From positions 2,728,001 to 2,792,000 of the forward strand of contig OY781436.1 in the NCBI GenBank assembly GCA_963676875.1: a DNA stretch of 64,000 nt. The letters are read 5' to 3'. The notes beneath the pieces are model-generated. The model ran no database searches. It was not told where the DNA came from and worked only from the letters and a program-made list of their open reading frames with translations. Source of the stretch: UBA6244 sp963676875 (GTDB taxonomy: Bacteria > Bacteroidota > Bacteroidia > Bacteroidales > F082). Position 1 is the first letter of the stretch. Each line of letters opens with the position of its first letter. Below are positions 34,697 to 43,462 of this stretch, piece after piece. The translations under genes and the position numbers were made by a program.

Positions 34697-35712
34697 TTAT
34701 TTTTTCTTTTGTATTGATTTTATCGCTTTATCAAAATCCGATTCAATTTTTTGCGTTTTATTGAATTCCTCATATTCCGAAAATGCTTTTTCCTCCGCTT
34801 TTTGGCAGAAACCCGACCTTTGCCTTCCAGCACCTTATATTCGTTAAATTGTAAAAACCTATCGACACTTAAGGCAAATTGCTCCATTGTAAAAGCATTG
34901 TGGTTTTCAATAATACGTTCGATGTAATCAAAAAAGCCACTAACGGTGCGCTCCAATTTTTTAATTTCATCTTCACTCAGGTAATTTTTGGCAATTATGG
35001 TGTCCGTTTTTAGAATTCTTCTCTTGGGTGCATTTTTCCATGTGCTCAGTCCCATAAATTCCAGATTCGCATCGGCAGAGCTGTATATAATTTCTGCTGC
35101 AGTTTTTTCATGAATGTCGTAATGAAACTTGTTTTATACAGATGCATAAAAATCGCTTGTAATCTGTGAGTTAGTATCATAATCAATGCTACATTCTGCA
35201 AAGATATCGGTTAATTTCTGATAGATACGACGTTCACTTGCTCTAATGGAGCGTACACGTTCGAGCAACTCCTTAAAATAATCTCTCCCAAAAAATCGTC
35301 CGTTTTTTAGTCGGTCATCATCAAGTATAAAACCTTTTATAATGTATTCCTTCAATGTATTGGTTGCCCAAATTCTGAATCGTGTGGCTTGCGCTGAGTT
35401 CACACGATAACCTACTGAAATTATGGCATCAAGATTATAATATTCGATAGCTCTGGCTACTTCTCGCTTTCCTTCGGTTTGAACCGTTTCCAAAATGGAA
35501 ATAGTTGCCTCCTTTTCCAATTCTTTGCTTTTGTATATGTTGTTCAAATGTTTGCTTATAGCGGGAACATTCACACCAAATAATTGAGCTATCGCTTTTT
35601 GTGTAAGCCAAACGGTTTCGTTGTTTAACACAACTTCAACCTTCACGTCACCTGTGGGGGAGGTGTAAAGTAAAAAATCGGTTAATTCGTCTTTAATATT
35701 TAGCTTATTCAT
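34697..35712 (-). pseudogene. RhuM-family protein, inactivated by a nonsense codon and a frameshift
   Basis: Residues 1-192 (35712 to 35137) match the start of RhuM virulence-type proteins: TQKAIAQLFGVNVPAISKHL, YNLDAIISVGYRVNS, RFRIWATNTLKEYI. A TAA at 35134-35136 interrupts ...FYASV; reading on in the same frame gives NKFHYDIHEKTAAEIIYSS and then MGLSTWKNAP, so a CAA to TAA change is the simplest cause. Near 34795-34805 a run of A in ...RVSAKK has lost one base: shifting frame restores AEEKAFSEYEEFNKTQKIE and a stop at 34697. Two independent lesions mean the gene is dead. Its AT-rich composition differs from its neighbours and suggests past transfer. Confidence 0.88.
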
Positions 35713-35944
35713 ATGGGTAAAATTATTGCCTAATTACAAGTAAGGGGTTATTGAATTTCTACAAAGGCAGTCTGTTCCTATATTATTTAATCAAATAAAC
35801 AAAATTAATCATTTCCTTTGAGTGGTTGCTTTGCTCTTCTTCATTTCATTTTCTGATGACCAAATAAAAAATTTAAGTACTCGGATACCAAATTAGCAAC
35901 TATTTGCTTAACTTTGAAATCCTTATTAAATCAAATTAATCGAA
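35713..35944. other. AT-rich interval between the RhuM pseudogene and SQR
   Basis: No ORF of quality. It contains TAACTTTG (35909-35916), an exact -7 box 28 bases before the SQR ATG. Confidence 0.5.
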
Positions 35945-37402
35945 ATGGCAAAAATTGTGGTTTTGGGTGCGGGGATTGCCGGACATACGGCCTCTGCTCT
36001 CCTCAAAAAAAAACTAGGTAGCAAACATGAAGTGGTGGTGGTTACACCCAACGCCTATTATCACTGGATTCCGTCCAACATCTGGGTCGGGGTTGGCAAA
36101 ATGACTGTGGATCAGGTGCGTTTCCGATTGGATAAACGCTATAAAAAAGCGGGCATCGTTTACAAACAGGCCAAAGCGGTATCGTTTCACCCGGAAGGCG
36201 ACAACGAACTCGACAAAGGGTTCGTTACCATTGAATACACCGGTCAGGAAAAGGCAGGAACTGTGGAAAAGGTTGATTACGATTTTTTGATCAACGCCAC
36301 CGGACCCAAGCTTAATTTTGAAGCCACCGAAGGCCTCGGCCCCGGGAAAAACACGGTTTCCGTTTGCTCATACGACCATGCCCACGAAGCTTGGGAAAAA
36401 TTGCAGGAATCCTTCCAAAAAATGGAAAAAGGCGAGCGCCAAAAATTTCTTATTGGTACAGGGCACCCCATGGCTACTTGTCAAGGTGCTGCATTTGAGT
36501 ACATTATGAATGTGGCCTATGAGGTAAAAAAGCGTAAACTGTCGCATTTGGCTGATATCAAGTGGATAACCAACGAATATGAAGTGGGCGATTTTGGCAT
36601 GGGTGGTGCTTACGTAAAACGTGGAGGCTATATCACTTCCACCAAGGTTTTTGCCGAATCGTTTCTCAAAGAAAGTGGCATTACCTGGCTCAAACGTGCC
36701 GGCGTTACCAAAGTTGATCCCGGTAAGGTGCATTATGAACTGCTGGACGGCACCAAGGGAGAGGAAAGTTTTGATTTCTCCATGCTCATTCCTGCATTCT
36801 CCGGCCCCGGATTTAAAGCATTTAATAAAAAAGGTGAAGATATTACCGCGGTGTTGTTTGCTGCCAATGGTTTTATGAAAGTGGATGCTGATTACACAGC
36901 CAAGCCTTTTGAAGAGTGGAAAGCCGCCGACTGGCCCGAAACCTATCAGAATCCCACTTATGCCAATATTTTTGCCGCCGGTATTGCCTTTGCACCGCCG
37001 CACAGCATTAGCAAACCCATGAAAAGTCCCAATGGCACAGCCATTTTCCCTGCTCCACCACGTACAGGCATGCCTTCGGGAGTTATTGGTAAAATTGTGG
37101 CCGAAAATATCTACGACTGGATAAAAACCGGAAAACCACAGATGAAACACCGGGCTTCCATGGCCAGGATGGGTGCTGCCTGCATTATTTCGGCAGGTTA
37201 CGGTCTCATTGGAGGTGCTGCTGCTACCATGACGGTTTCACCCATTGTTCAGGATTGGGACAAATACCCCGAATATGGTCGGGATATCAATTATACCATG
37301 GGCGAGGCCGGACTTGCCGGACACTGGCTCAAGTGGTTTATGCACTACATGTTTTTACACAAAGCCAAGGGCTATCCCTTCTGGTGGTTGTTGCCCGAAT
37401 AA
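35945..37402 (+). CDS. sqr: Sulfide:quinone oxidoreductase-like flavoprotein, 485 aa
   Basis: Oxidises sulfide to polysulfide or S0 and reduces quinone at the membrane. FAD-binding GAGIAGHTASALL (8-20) and a second dinucleotide-like region INATGPKL are visible. Exactly three cysteines occur, at about 141 (VSVCSYDHA), 179 (MATCQGAAFEY) and 413 (GAACIISAG); the first two contexts match the conserved SQR cysteines. PPHSISKPMKSPNG and FPAPPRTGMPSGV are family-like FAD-proximal motifs, and the C-terminal W/F-rich amphipathic tail (WLKWFMHYMFLHKAKGYPFWW, read over about 460-482) would bind the membrane. Longer than type I SQR (about 430). Flavocytochrome c sulfide dehydrogenase is the alternative. 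Confidence 0.86.
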   Translation: MAKIVVLGAGIAGHTASALLKKKLGSKHEVVVVTPNAYYHWIPSNIWVGVGKMTVDQVRFRLDKRYKKAGIVYKQAKAVSFHPEGDNELDKGFVTIEYTGQEKAGTVEKVDYDFLINATGPKLNFEATEGLGPGKNTVSVCSYDHAHEAWEKLQESFQKMEKGERQKFLIGTGHPMATCQGAAFEYIMNVAYEVKKRKLSHLADIKWITNEYEVGDFGMGGAYVKRGGYITSTKVFAESFLKESGITWLKRAGVTKVDPGKVHYELLDGTKGEESFDFSMLIPAFSGPGFKAFNKKGEDITAVLFAANGFMKVDADYTAKPFEEWKAADWPETYQNPTYANIFAAGIAFAPPHSISKPMKSPNGTAIFPAPPRTGMPSGVIGKIVAENIYDWIKTGKPQMKHRASMARMGAACIISAGYGLIGGAAATMTVSPIVQDWDKYPEYGRDINYTMGEAGLAGHWLKWFMHYMFLHKAKGYPFWWLLPE

Positions 37403-37499
37403 AATTGGATTTTTAGTCGTTAATTAAAAGTTGTGAACTACCCAAGGCAATGAAATCATGGGTATTTCGACTAACCGATCAAATAAAAATTAATATCAG

Positions 37500-37664
37500 A
37501 TGAAAGAAGAAGTAAAAAGAACCATAGCTTACAGCGAAGAATCCTATCCTCCCATGCCCACCAAAGCCACTTTGTTCTGGCGACGCAATATCATTTGGCA
37601 GGCCTGGCGTTGGGTGGTGCTGAACATAAAAATCATGAAGATTGTGGTAGGAGGTCATTCCTAA
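37500..37664 (+). CDS. Small aromatic-rich protein downstream of SQR, 54 aa
   Basis: ATG 37500 to TAA 37662-37664 encodes a 54-residue basic protein: N-terminal MKEEVKRTIAYSEESYPPMP, then LFWRRNIIWQAWRWVVLNIK with four Trp in 15 residues. There is no Cys and no full membrane helix, but the Trp/Arg helix looks amphipathic. It is 97 bases after SQR on the same strand with no terminator between, so it is probably co-transcribed and may help attach SQR or a partner to the membrane. Not recognised as a family. Confidence 0.6.
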   Translation: MKEEVKRTIAYSEESYPPMPTKATLFWRRNIIWQAWRWVVLNIKIMKIVVGGHS

Positions 37665-37727
37665 CACTCTTCAGAGCATTCCTACATGCCAAATCTTTCA
37701 TTTTTATAACAAATAAATGATTTGGAC

Positions 37728-37735
37728 TATTTTTG
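37728..37735 (+). promoter_or_regulatory. -7 box of the queA-mobA operon
   Basis: TATTTTTG matches TAnnTTTG, 17 bases before ATG 37752. The longer ORF start at 37722 lies upstream of it. Confidence 0.6.
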
Positions 37736-37751
37736 CACCTTAATTATTAAG

Positions 37752-38999
37752 ATGCAACATCCCTCAACCATAAATATAGCGCAGTACGATTATCCGCTCC
37801 CGGACGAAAGGATAGCCAAATTTCCCCTGGAAAACAGATCGTCTTCCAAATTGTTGTACTACGATGGGATACAACCCGTTGAAAAACAATTTGTTCAGTT
37901 GCCTACCCTGCTTCCGGCCAAATCTTTGTTGGTTTTCAACGAAACCAAGGTGGTAAGAGCCCGCATGCTGTTTAAAAAAGACACCGGAGCCACCATCGAA
38001 ATATTTTGTTTGGAACCAGTGGAGCCCGTCAACGATTTTCAATTGGCTTTTCAGCAAAATTCAGGGGTGGTTTGGAAATGTTTGTTGGGGAATGTGAAGC
38101 GCTGGAAGTCGGACAAACTTTGCAAAACCATTGAGATCAACGGACAACAGGTGAGCCTCTGTGCTGAAAAATTGACCCAGCTTTCGGATGGTTTTTTGGT
38201 GAAATTTACCTGGAATCCGGCAGAAATTTCCTTTCACGAAATCATCAGCCAAAGCGGGGTGGTACCCTTGCCTCCTTACCTCAATCGTGAAGCGGAACCG
38301 GAAGATGTTCAACGATATCAAACCGTTTATGCCAAATACGACGGAAGTGTGGCTGCCCCCACTGCCGGCCTGCATTTCACCGACGACATGCTGACACAAC
38401 TTAAATGGCAGGGGATGGACCGTGAAACCGTAACTTTGCACGTGGGTGCCGGAACTTTTAAGCCCGTTTCTGCCACAACCCTGGCCGACCATGAAATGCA
38501 TGTGGAAAAAATTGGGGTAGGTCTGGAGGCTCTCAAACACCTGAAAAACAAACTAAAAGACCCCGTTATTCCTGTTGGAACCACCAGCATGCGCACCCTC
38601 GAAAGTTTGTTTTGGATGGCCGTTCGGTTGCAACAAGGCGATTCATCTTTCAACGTTACTCAATGGGATCCCTATGATTTGGAAGTGCCAAACGACTTTT
38701 CTCCAACGGTTGCATTAGAATTACTTATCGATTATCTCGAAAGAAATCACTTGGAATCGATCACCGGTCAAACACAATTGATGATTGCTCCGGGTTATAT
38801 TTTTAGGTTTGCCAACGGACTCATTACCAATTTTCATCAGCCCAAAAGCACGCTGTTGTTGTTGGTTTCGGCACTCATCGGCAACGATTGGAAATTGGCT
38901 TACGACTTCGCCCTGAAACACGGCTACCGTTTTTTAAGTTACGGCGACAGTTGCTTGTTGATGCCCAGTAAAGAGTCAGAAAAACAGCCAACCACATGA
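37752..38999 (+). CDS. queA: tRNA preQ1(34) S-adenosylmethionine ribosyltransferase-isomerase
   Basis: Transfers and isomerises the ribosyl group of SAM onto preQ1 at tRNA position 34, making epoxyqueuosine. The start MQHPSTINIAQYDYPLPDERIAKFPL is the classical FDYxLPxxxIA pattern; GVVPLPPYL, YAKYDGSVAAPTAGLHFT and LHVGAGTFKPV are the core motifs, and LITNFHQPKSTLLLLVSALIG is near the C-terminus. About 415 residues, slightly longer than E. coli QueA (356), as usual in Bacteroidota. Its stop overlaps the mobA start by 4 bases. Confidence 0.93.
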   Translation: MQHPSTINIAQYDYPLPDERIAKFPLENRSSSKLLYYDGIQPVEKQFVQLPTLLPAKSLLVFNETKVVRARMLFKKDTGATIEIFCLEPVEPVNDFQLAFQQNSGVVWKCLLGNVKRWKSDKLCKTIEINGQQVSLCAEKLTQLSDGFLVKFTWNPAEISFHEIISQSGVVPLPPYLNREAEPEDVQRYQTVYAKYDGSVAAPTAGLHFTDDMLTQLKWQGMDRETVTLHVGAGTFKPVSATTLADHEMHVEKIGVGLEALKHLKNKLKDPVIPVGTTSMRTLESLFWMAVRLQQGDSSFNVTQWDPYDLEVPNDFSPTVALELLIDYLERNHLESITGQTQLMIAPGYIFRFANGLITNFHQPKSTLLLLVSALIGNDWKLAYDFALKHGYRFLSYGDSCLLMPSKESEKQPTT

Positions 39000-39586
39000 G
39001 TGCCATAGCCAAACTACCCATCACCGGGATTGTATTGTCGGGCGGAAAAAGCCGGCGCATGGGTAAAGAAAAGGGCCTGTGTGAATTTCGTGGCAAACCG
39101 CTGATTTCCTACGCCATAGAAGTGTTGGATTCCTTGTGTGAAACGGTGATTGTGTCTGCCAACAACCAACTGGAGAAGTATGAGAAGCTGGGCTTTCAGG
39201 TGATTTCGGACGAATACCAAGAGGTAGGCCCTTTGGGTGGATTGTACAGCTGTTTGAAGCAAAGTAAAACCGAAATCAATTTGGTTTTGTCGTGCGATAC
39301 CCCTTTCGTTACCAAGGCGTTGTTTGTAGAAATGCTTCCATATGCCCATTCTTTTGATGCGGTGATTCCGCGACATCCCAACGGGTTTCTGGAACCTCTA
39401 ACGGCCTTGTATCATCGGTCGGCTCTTCTGCAAATGGAAAAACAATTGGCTTCAGGTCGCTACAAAATGATCGACTTGCTGGAAAAGATAAACACCAAAT
39501 ATGTGGCCATTGGGTCGGGAAATCCGGGATTAAATGTTTCGGTTTTTCACAACCTGAATTCCCCTGAAGACTTGCTGTCATGCTAA
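38996..39586 (+). CDS. mobA: Molybdenum cofactor guanylyltransferase
   Basis: Attaches GMP to Mo-molybdopterin to form the bis-MGD precursor. N-terminal ITGIVLSGGKSRRMGKEKGL is the nucleotidyltransferase signature (GGxSxRMGxxK); PLGGLYSCLKQ and VLSCDTPFVT are the GTP and Mg sites. 196 residues, normal. Start overlaps queA (ATGA) and the 3' end overlaps the next gene by 7 bases, so all three are coupled. Its presence implies a molybdoenzyme elsewhere in the genome; none is in the window. Confidence 0.9.
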   Translation: MSAIAKLPITGIVLSGGKSRRMGKEKGLCEFRGKPLISYAIEVLDSLCETVIVSANNQLEKYEKLGFQVISDEYQEVGPLGGLYSCLKQSKTEINLVLSCDTPFVTKALFVEMLPYAHSFDAVIPRHPNGFLEPLTALYHRSALLQMEKQLASGRYKMIDLLEKINTKYVAIGSGNPGLNVSVFHNLNSPEDLLSC

Positions 39587-40773
39587 CCAAACGGACACAT
39601 AAGGATCCAGATATTTGGATTAAAGCAGCCGTGGTGGGAGGCTTGTGGGCTTCGGTGGAAATTATCATTGGAAGTTTTTTGCACAACACACGCATTCCCT
39701 TTGCAGGGACTTTTCTGGCTGTGGCCGGAACCATATTGCTCATCGGGTTTTATCAAATTTGGCCACAACGCGGATTGATTATCCGTGCCGGGTTGATTAC
39801 CGCCCTCATGAAATCTGTTTCGCCCAGCGCACTCATACTGGGTCCCATGACCGGCATTTTTATGGAGGCTGCTTTGGTAGAACTGGTCATCTTTTTAGTC
39901 GGTGCCAACCTTCCGTCTTATGTTTTGGCCGGAATTCTGAGTGTTTCCAGCGCCTTGTTTCACAAAGTGATTAGCATGATTATCGTGTATGGGTTCGACT
40001 TGGTGAAATTGTATGTGAACATGATCAATTTCGCTTTGAAGCAATTCAGAATTGAAGCTGCCGAACCCATGGAAATTTTTGGGGCTCTTTTGATGGTATA
40101 TGCGGTGGTAGGCACCTTCGCCGGATGGATGGGTTATCTGGTTGGAAAAAAAGCCATGAAAATGAGTCATGAAAAATTTGCCATTACTGAGGCCGTCTCC
40201 ATGAAAAAGCGGGAATTTTTCTCCATGGAAACAGGTTTTGCCACCTCGCTTCCGTTGCTTTATTTGCATATTTTGGCCATTCCTCTGGGGTTGTTTCTGC
40301 TCAACTACGCTCAGTTTTATGTGGGCATGGGCTATGTGGCAGTTTATACACTTGTTTTTGGCTTTAAATACCGCATGGCCATGCGGCGGTTGCGAAAACC
40401 AATTTTTTGGGTGCAGTTGGTGATTATTTTGGTGCTTTCCACCTTTTTCTGGAATGTGGGTTCACAGGAGTTTGGCCCGAGTTGGGAAGGCGCAAGGGTA
40501 GGCTTTGAAATGATGGTGCGTGCCTTGTTTGTGATTATGGCGTTTACCTCGCTGAGCGTTGAGTTGCGTAACCAACGGGTACGCGATTTTCTCTTCAAAG
40601 CCGGCATGGGTCAGTTTTATCAGGCACTGGGTTTGGCATTTGCCGCGCTGCCTGTGATGATATCCTTGCTTCCCACTTCCCGCGAAATTTTTAAAAGTCC
40701 CCTTGAATCGCTTTTAAAACCCATTGCCATGGCCAATCAATGGCTCGAGATATTTCAAGAGAAAAGCAACTAA
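39580..40773 (+). CDS. Polytopic membrane protein, two-part, possibly ECF-transporter-like, 397 aa
   Basis: The N-terminal half (about 15-195) has six hydrophobic segments with GGLWASVEIIIGSFLH and GPMTGIFMEAALVELVIFLVG, reminiscent of ECF-transporter S components. After a charged linker (AMKMSHEKFAITEAVSMKKRE) the second half has three or four helices and ends SVELRNQRVRDFLFKAGMG, loosely like the Arg-rich coupling segment of EcfT. An S-T fusion for a cofactor or metal is a possible reading, but no ATPase gene is adjacent. It overlaps mobA by 7 bases, which points to molybdenum cofactor or molybdate handling. I do not recognise the family with certainty. Confidence 0.6.
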   Translation: MLTKRTHKDPDIWIKAAVVGGLWASVEIIIGSFLHNTRIPFAGTFLAVAGTILLIGFYQIWPQRGLIIRAGLITALMKSVSPSALILGPMTGIFMEAALVELVIFLVGANLPSYVLAGILSVSSALFHKVISMIIVYGFDLVKLYVNMINFALKQFRIEAAEPMEIFGALLMVYAVVGTFAGWMGYLVGKKAMKMSHEKFAITEAVSMKKREFFSMETGFATSLPLLYLHILAIPLGLFLLNYAQFYVGMGYVAVYTLVFGFKYRMAMRRLRKPIFWVQLVIILVLSTFFWNVGSQEFGPSWEGARVGFEMMVRALFVIMAFTSLSVELRNQRVRDFLFKAGMGQFYQALGLAFAALPVMISLLPTSREIFKSPLESLLKPIAMANQWLEIFQEKSN

Positions 40774-40875
40774 AAAAGGCCACTTTCCATCCCTTTTGTC
40801 ACGAAAAAGCATCGTTATGTTGAGTCAATATGTCAAAAATGGTAAAAAACGTTAAGTGAAATAAACAAAAAGTAT

Positions 40876-40883
40876 TATATTTG
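40876..40883 (+). promoter_or_regulatory. -7 box of the AAA ATPase gene
   Basis: TATATTTG matches TAnnTTTG, 24 bases before ATG 40907. Confidence 0.5.
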
Positions 40884-40906
40884 CTCATTCTATAAAGCAA
40901 AATACC

Positions 40907-42100
40907 ATGAGGGACATCGTATTTAGACACACGGCATTGATTAATCAGACGGATATGGGATTTCAGAGAAGCGTACTCAACCGGATTCCATGGAACGAAA
41001 GGTTGGTCGGAATAAAGGGCTCGCGCGGGATTGGCAAAACCACCCTGGTGTTGCAGTACATCAAACAGACCTATCAGCTCAATCCCAAAGCGCTATATGC
41101 CTCGTTGGATGACCCTTATTTTTACAGCCATCGACTCATCGATTTTGCTGATGATTTCGTGGCCATGGGCGGACAACATTTGTTTCTGGACGAGGTGCAC
41201 AAATATCCTGAATGGGCTGTGGAATTAAAAAAGATATACGACTATCATCCGGGATTGAAGGTGGTTTTTACCGGCTCTTCGCTCTTGGAAAATCTCAATT
41301 CAAGGGCCGATCTAAGTCGCAGGGCCTTGGTATATTCCATGCAGGGTCTTTCTTTCAGGGAATATCTGGAATTCCGTCATGGGATCAAGTGGGACTCTTT
41401 TTCGTTGAACGAAATTTTAACCCACCATGTTGACATCGCTCTTCAATTGGCGAAAGAAGTAAAGCCACTGAAGTATTTTTCAGATTATTTGCGGGTAGGA
41501 TATTTTCCGTTTTACAACGAAAACGAAGAGTTTTATTTTAAAAGGATACAGGAAATAATCAACATGATTGTGGATTTGGAACTGCCCTTGCTTCGGAAAG
41601 TGGAGGTGTCGAAGGTGCCAAAAATCAAAAAGCTGTTGTATATTTTGAGTCAGAATGTGCCTTTCAAGCCCAATATTACCACCCTGGCCGGCAACATTGA
41701 AATCTCAAGAAACAGTCTGTTGGAATATTTGAACGCTTTGATAGACGCACATGTGTTGATGGGCATTCACAAGGATTCGGTTGGTATTGGCGTACTTCAA
41801 AAGCCGGACAAACTATTTCTGGAAAACACCAATTATTCCTTTGCGCTCAGTCAGCAAACTCCCAATACCGGAAGTTTGAGAGAGACCTTCTTTTTAAATC
41901 AAGTGTCAGCATCTCATCCGGTTAACTATCCACAACAGGGTGATTTTATCGTAGACAATCAGTTTACTTTTGAAGTAGGGGGGAAGAACAAGGACTTTAC
42001 GCAAATTGCTGCACTAAAAAACAGTTATATTGCTGCCGACAACATAGAATTTGGCACGGGCAATAAAATTCCCCTCTGGCTTTTTGGGTTTTTGTATTAG
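40907..42100 (+). CDS. AAA_14/DUF4143-type ATPase, 397 aa
   Basis: P-loop GIKGSRGIGKTTLVLQYI (about 37-54), Walker B HLFLDEVHKYPEWAVELK, sensor FTGSSLLEN and a C-terminal DUF4143-like domain with a winged-helix segment (TTLAGNIEISRNSLLEYLNAL) and a nuclease-like end (DFIVDNQFTFEVGGKNKDF). These proteins are very common in Bacteroidota and archaea, are often strain-variable and have no settled function. Monocistronic; it converges on the cysteate synthase candidate with 8 bases between stops. Confidence 0.85.
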   Translation: MRDIVFRHTALINQTDMGFQRSVLNRIPWNERLVGIKGSRGIGKTTLVLQYIKQTYQLNPKALYASLDDPYFYSHRLIDFADDFVAMGGQHLFLDEVHKYPEWAVELKKIYDYHPGLKVVFTGSSLLENLNSRADLSRRALVYSMQGLSFREYLEFRHGIKWDSFSLNEILTHHVDIALQLAKEVKPLKYFSDYLRVGYFPFYNENEEFYFKRIQEIINMIVDLELPLLRKVEVSKVPKIKKLLYILSQNVPFKPNITTLAGNIEISRNSLLEYLNALIDAHVLMGIHKDSVGIGVLQKPDKLFLENTNYSFALSQQTPNTGSLRETFFLNQVSASHPVNYPQQGDFIVDNQFTFEVGGKNKDFTQIAALKNSYIAADNIEFGTGNKIPLWLFGFLY

Positions 42101-42108
42101 AAAAGTTT

Positions 42109-43401
42109 TTAAAACAACTCCTTTACCTTGGCTTTCACCTCTTCCTCATCCGGATTTTGGTTGAACGACAGCAAGGGTTCCAGATAAAAAAGTTCTCTGT
42201 TGTTTCTGAATTTGGCTTCGCCTCCTCCGGTGATATTCAGCATGATGAGGTCGTCGGGGTTCACTGTGTTGTTTTTAACGGCATCCATGAGGGTGGCGGT
42301 GGCAATGGCTGCCGCGCAATGGATGTCGATGCCTTCGGTTTCTTTAAAAAGTTTAGATGCTTCCCTGCCTTGTTGGTTGTTGGCCAGCAGCACATCTCCG
42401 CCGGCATCTTTCATGGCATCATACAGTCCGCCAATAATTCCATAAGGGGGTTTGCGGTTGGAAAGCACCTTGGCTTCAATGATTTCCACTTGTTCGCGGG
42501 CCGAAGCATCACTAAAGGGCAACATGGCCCTTGAATTGGCTTTCCATGCATCGTAAATGGGATGAAACGGGAAGTTTTGCGATACCATCAGTTTGGCTTT
42601 TTTGTTGCCAAAGCGTCCATCGGCCACCAGTCGCAGGTTGGCTTCCCAAGCGGCGATGGCACCTGTACCGCTTCCGATGGCTTGAAAATAATAGTCCGGA
42701 ATTTCACCAATGGTGGTTACTGCCGACAGCATGGTAGTTCCCATTCCATCGCGGCGAGCCACATTTTTAGCACCACCTTCGGCCACAAAACCGGGAATGG
42801 TAGCCGCAATATTCGACAAATGGATGGCGTCGAAATAGTCGCTTCCGGCTTCACAAGTAATCAGTTTAACGCAGGGATCGAGGGGTGCTTCAAACCAAAG
42901 GGCGTTGAGGTTATCGTGGGGAACACTGAGCAACAGCGGTATTTTATTGTCGGAGCACACCTGAGCAAAGGCCCGTGCCGTATTGCCGGCAGAAGCCACT
43001 ACGAGGACATCCTGATGGTGGGCATCCATGCGTCCGCACACCGAATAGGCTTCTGTTTCTTTAAAGGAGCAGGTCTTCATATCGGCTCCCCGCTCTGGCC
43101 AATATCCTGAGAAGGTGATGTAAAGTCTGTTCAACCCCAGTTTTTTGGCCAAACCCTCACTTTTGTAGGTGATGGGAGCCGAAGAGCCCACCAGGTAACG
43201 GTTGACGGGCAGCCAGTCGGCAAAACGATACACTCCAAACGAAGGATCTTTCACCTGAATCTGTTTGGTTTCGTAAAGGGCACGAATGAGTGTTGGGGTA
43301 CTTTCTTGTGGGGCATCCAGCAACCAACCGGTATCTTCGAAGATGTTTCCGGTGGCAACCGACTGCAATTTATATGGGGTTTTTCCAGACTTGATGGCCA
43401 T
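42109..43401 (-). CDS. Threonine-synthase-family PLP enzyme, probable cysteate synthase
   Basis: A fold type II PLP enzyme: MKTCSFKETEAY holds the probable Schiff-base Lys, VVASAGNTARAFAQ the phosphate/substrate Asn loop, and GSGTGAIAAWEA the PLP phosphate glycines. The N-terminus does not resemble the MKYYSTN-type start of ordinary Bacteroidota ThrC, whereas ITYKSEGLAKKLGL and FSGYWPERGADMKTC recall cysteate synthase (phosphoserine plus sulfite to cysteate), which evolved from threonine synthase and feeds sulfonolipid synthesis in some Bacteroidota. Identification is from memory of motifs, without alignment. A -7 box (TATTTTTG, minus strand, 43427-43434) lies 26 bases upstream. Co-directional with the two radical-SAM genes 60 bases away. 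Confidence 0.65.
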   Translation of the reverse strand: MAIKSGKTPYKLQSVATGNIFEDTGWLLDAPQESTPTLIRALYETKQIQVKDPSFGVYRFADWLPVNRYLVGSSAPITYKSEGLAKKLGLNRLYITFSGYWPERGADMKTCSFKETEAYSVCGRMDAHHQDVLVVASAGNTARAFAQVCSDNKIPLLLSVPHDNLNALWFEAPLDPCVKLITCEAGSDYFDAIHLSNIAATIPGFVAEGGAKNVARRDGMGTTMLSAVTTIGEIPDYYFQAIGSGTGAIAAWEANLRLVADGRFGNKKAKLMVSQNFPFHPIYDAWKANSRAMLPFSDASAREQVEIIEAKVLSNRKPPYGIIGGLYDAMKDAGGDVLLANNQQGREASKLFKETEGIDIHCAAAIATATLMDAVKNNTVNPDDLIMLNITGGGEAKFRNNRELFYLEPLLSFNQNPDEEEVKAKVKELF

Positions 43402-43462
43402 GAACGTGGAATTTACTGTAAAAGTGCAAAAATAGAAAATCGTCGGGTAAGTTATGTTTTTT

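Noticed and set aside
34697..35712. Remnant of a prophage or larger mobile island around RhuM
   Set aside because: No integrase, transposase, tRNA or att-like direct repeats flank it; both neighbours are ordinary chromosomal genes.
36368..37150. 260-residue minus-strand ORF
   Set aside because: Lies wholly inside sqr, antisense; no motif, high His/Phe content typical of the reverse of Bacteroidota coding DNA.
42157..43110. Plus-strand ORFs of 125 and 182 residues
   Set aside because: Antisense to the PLP enzyme with intact catalytic motifs.
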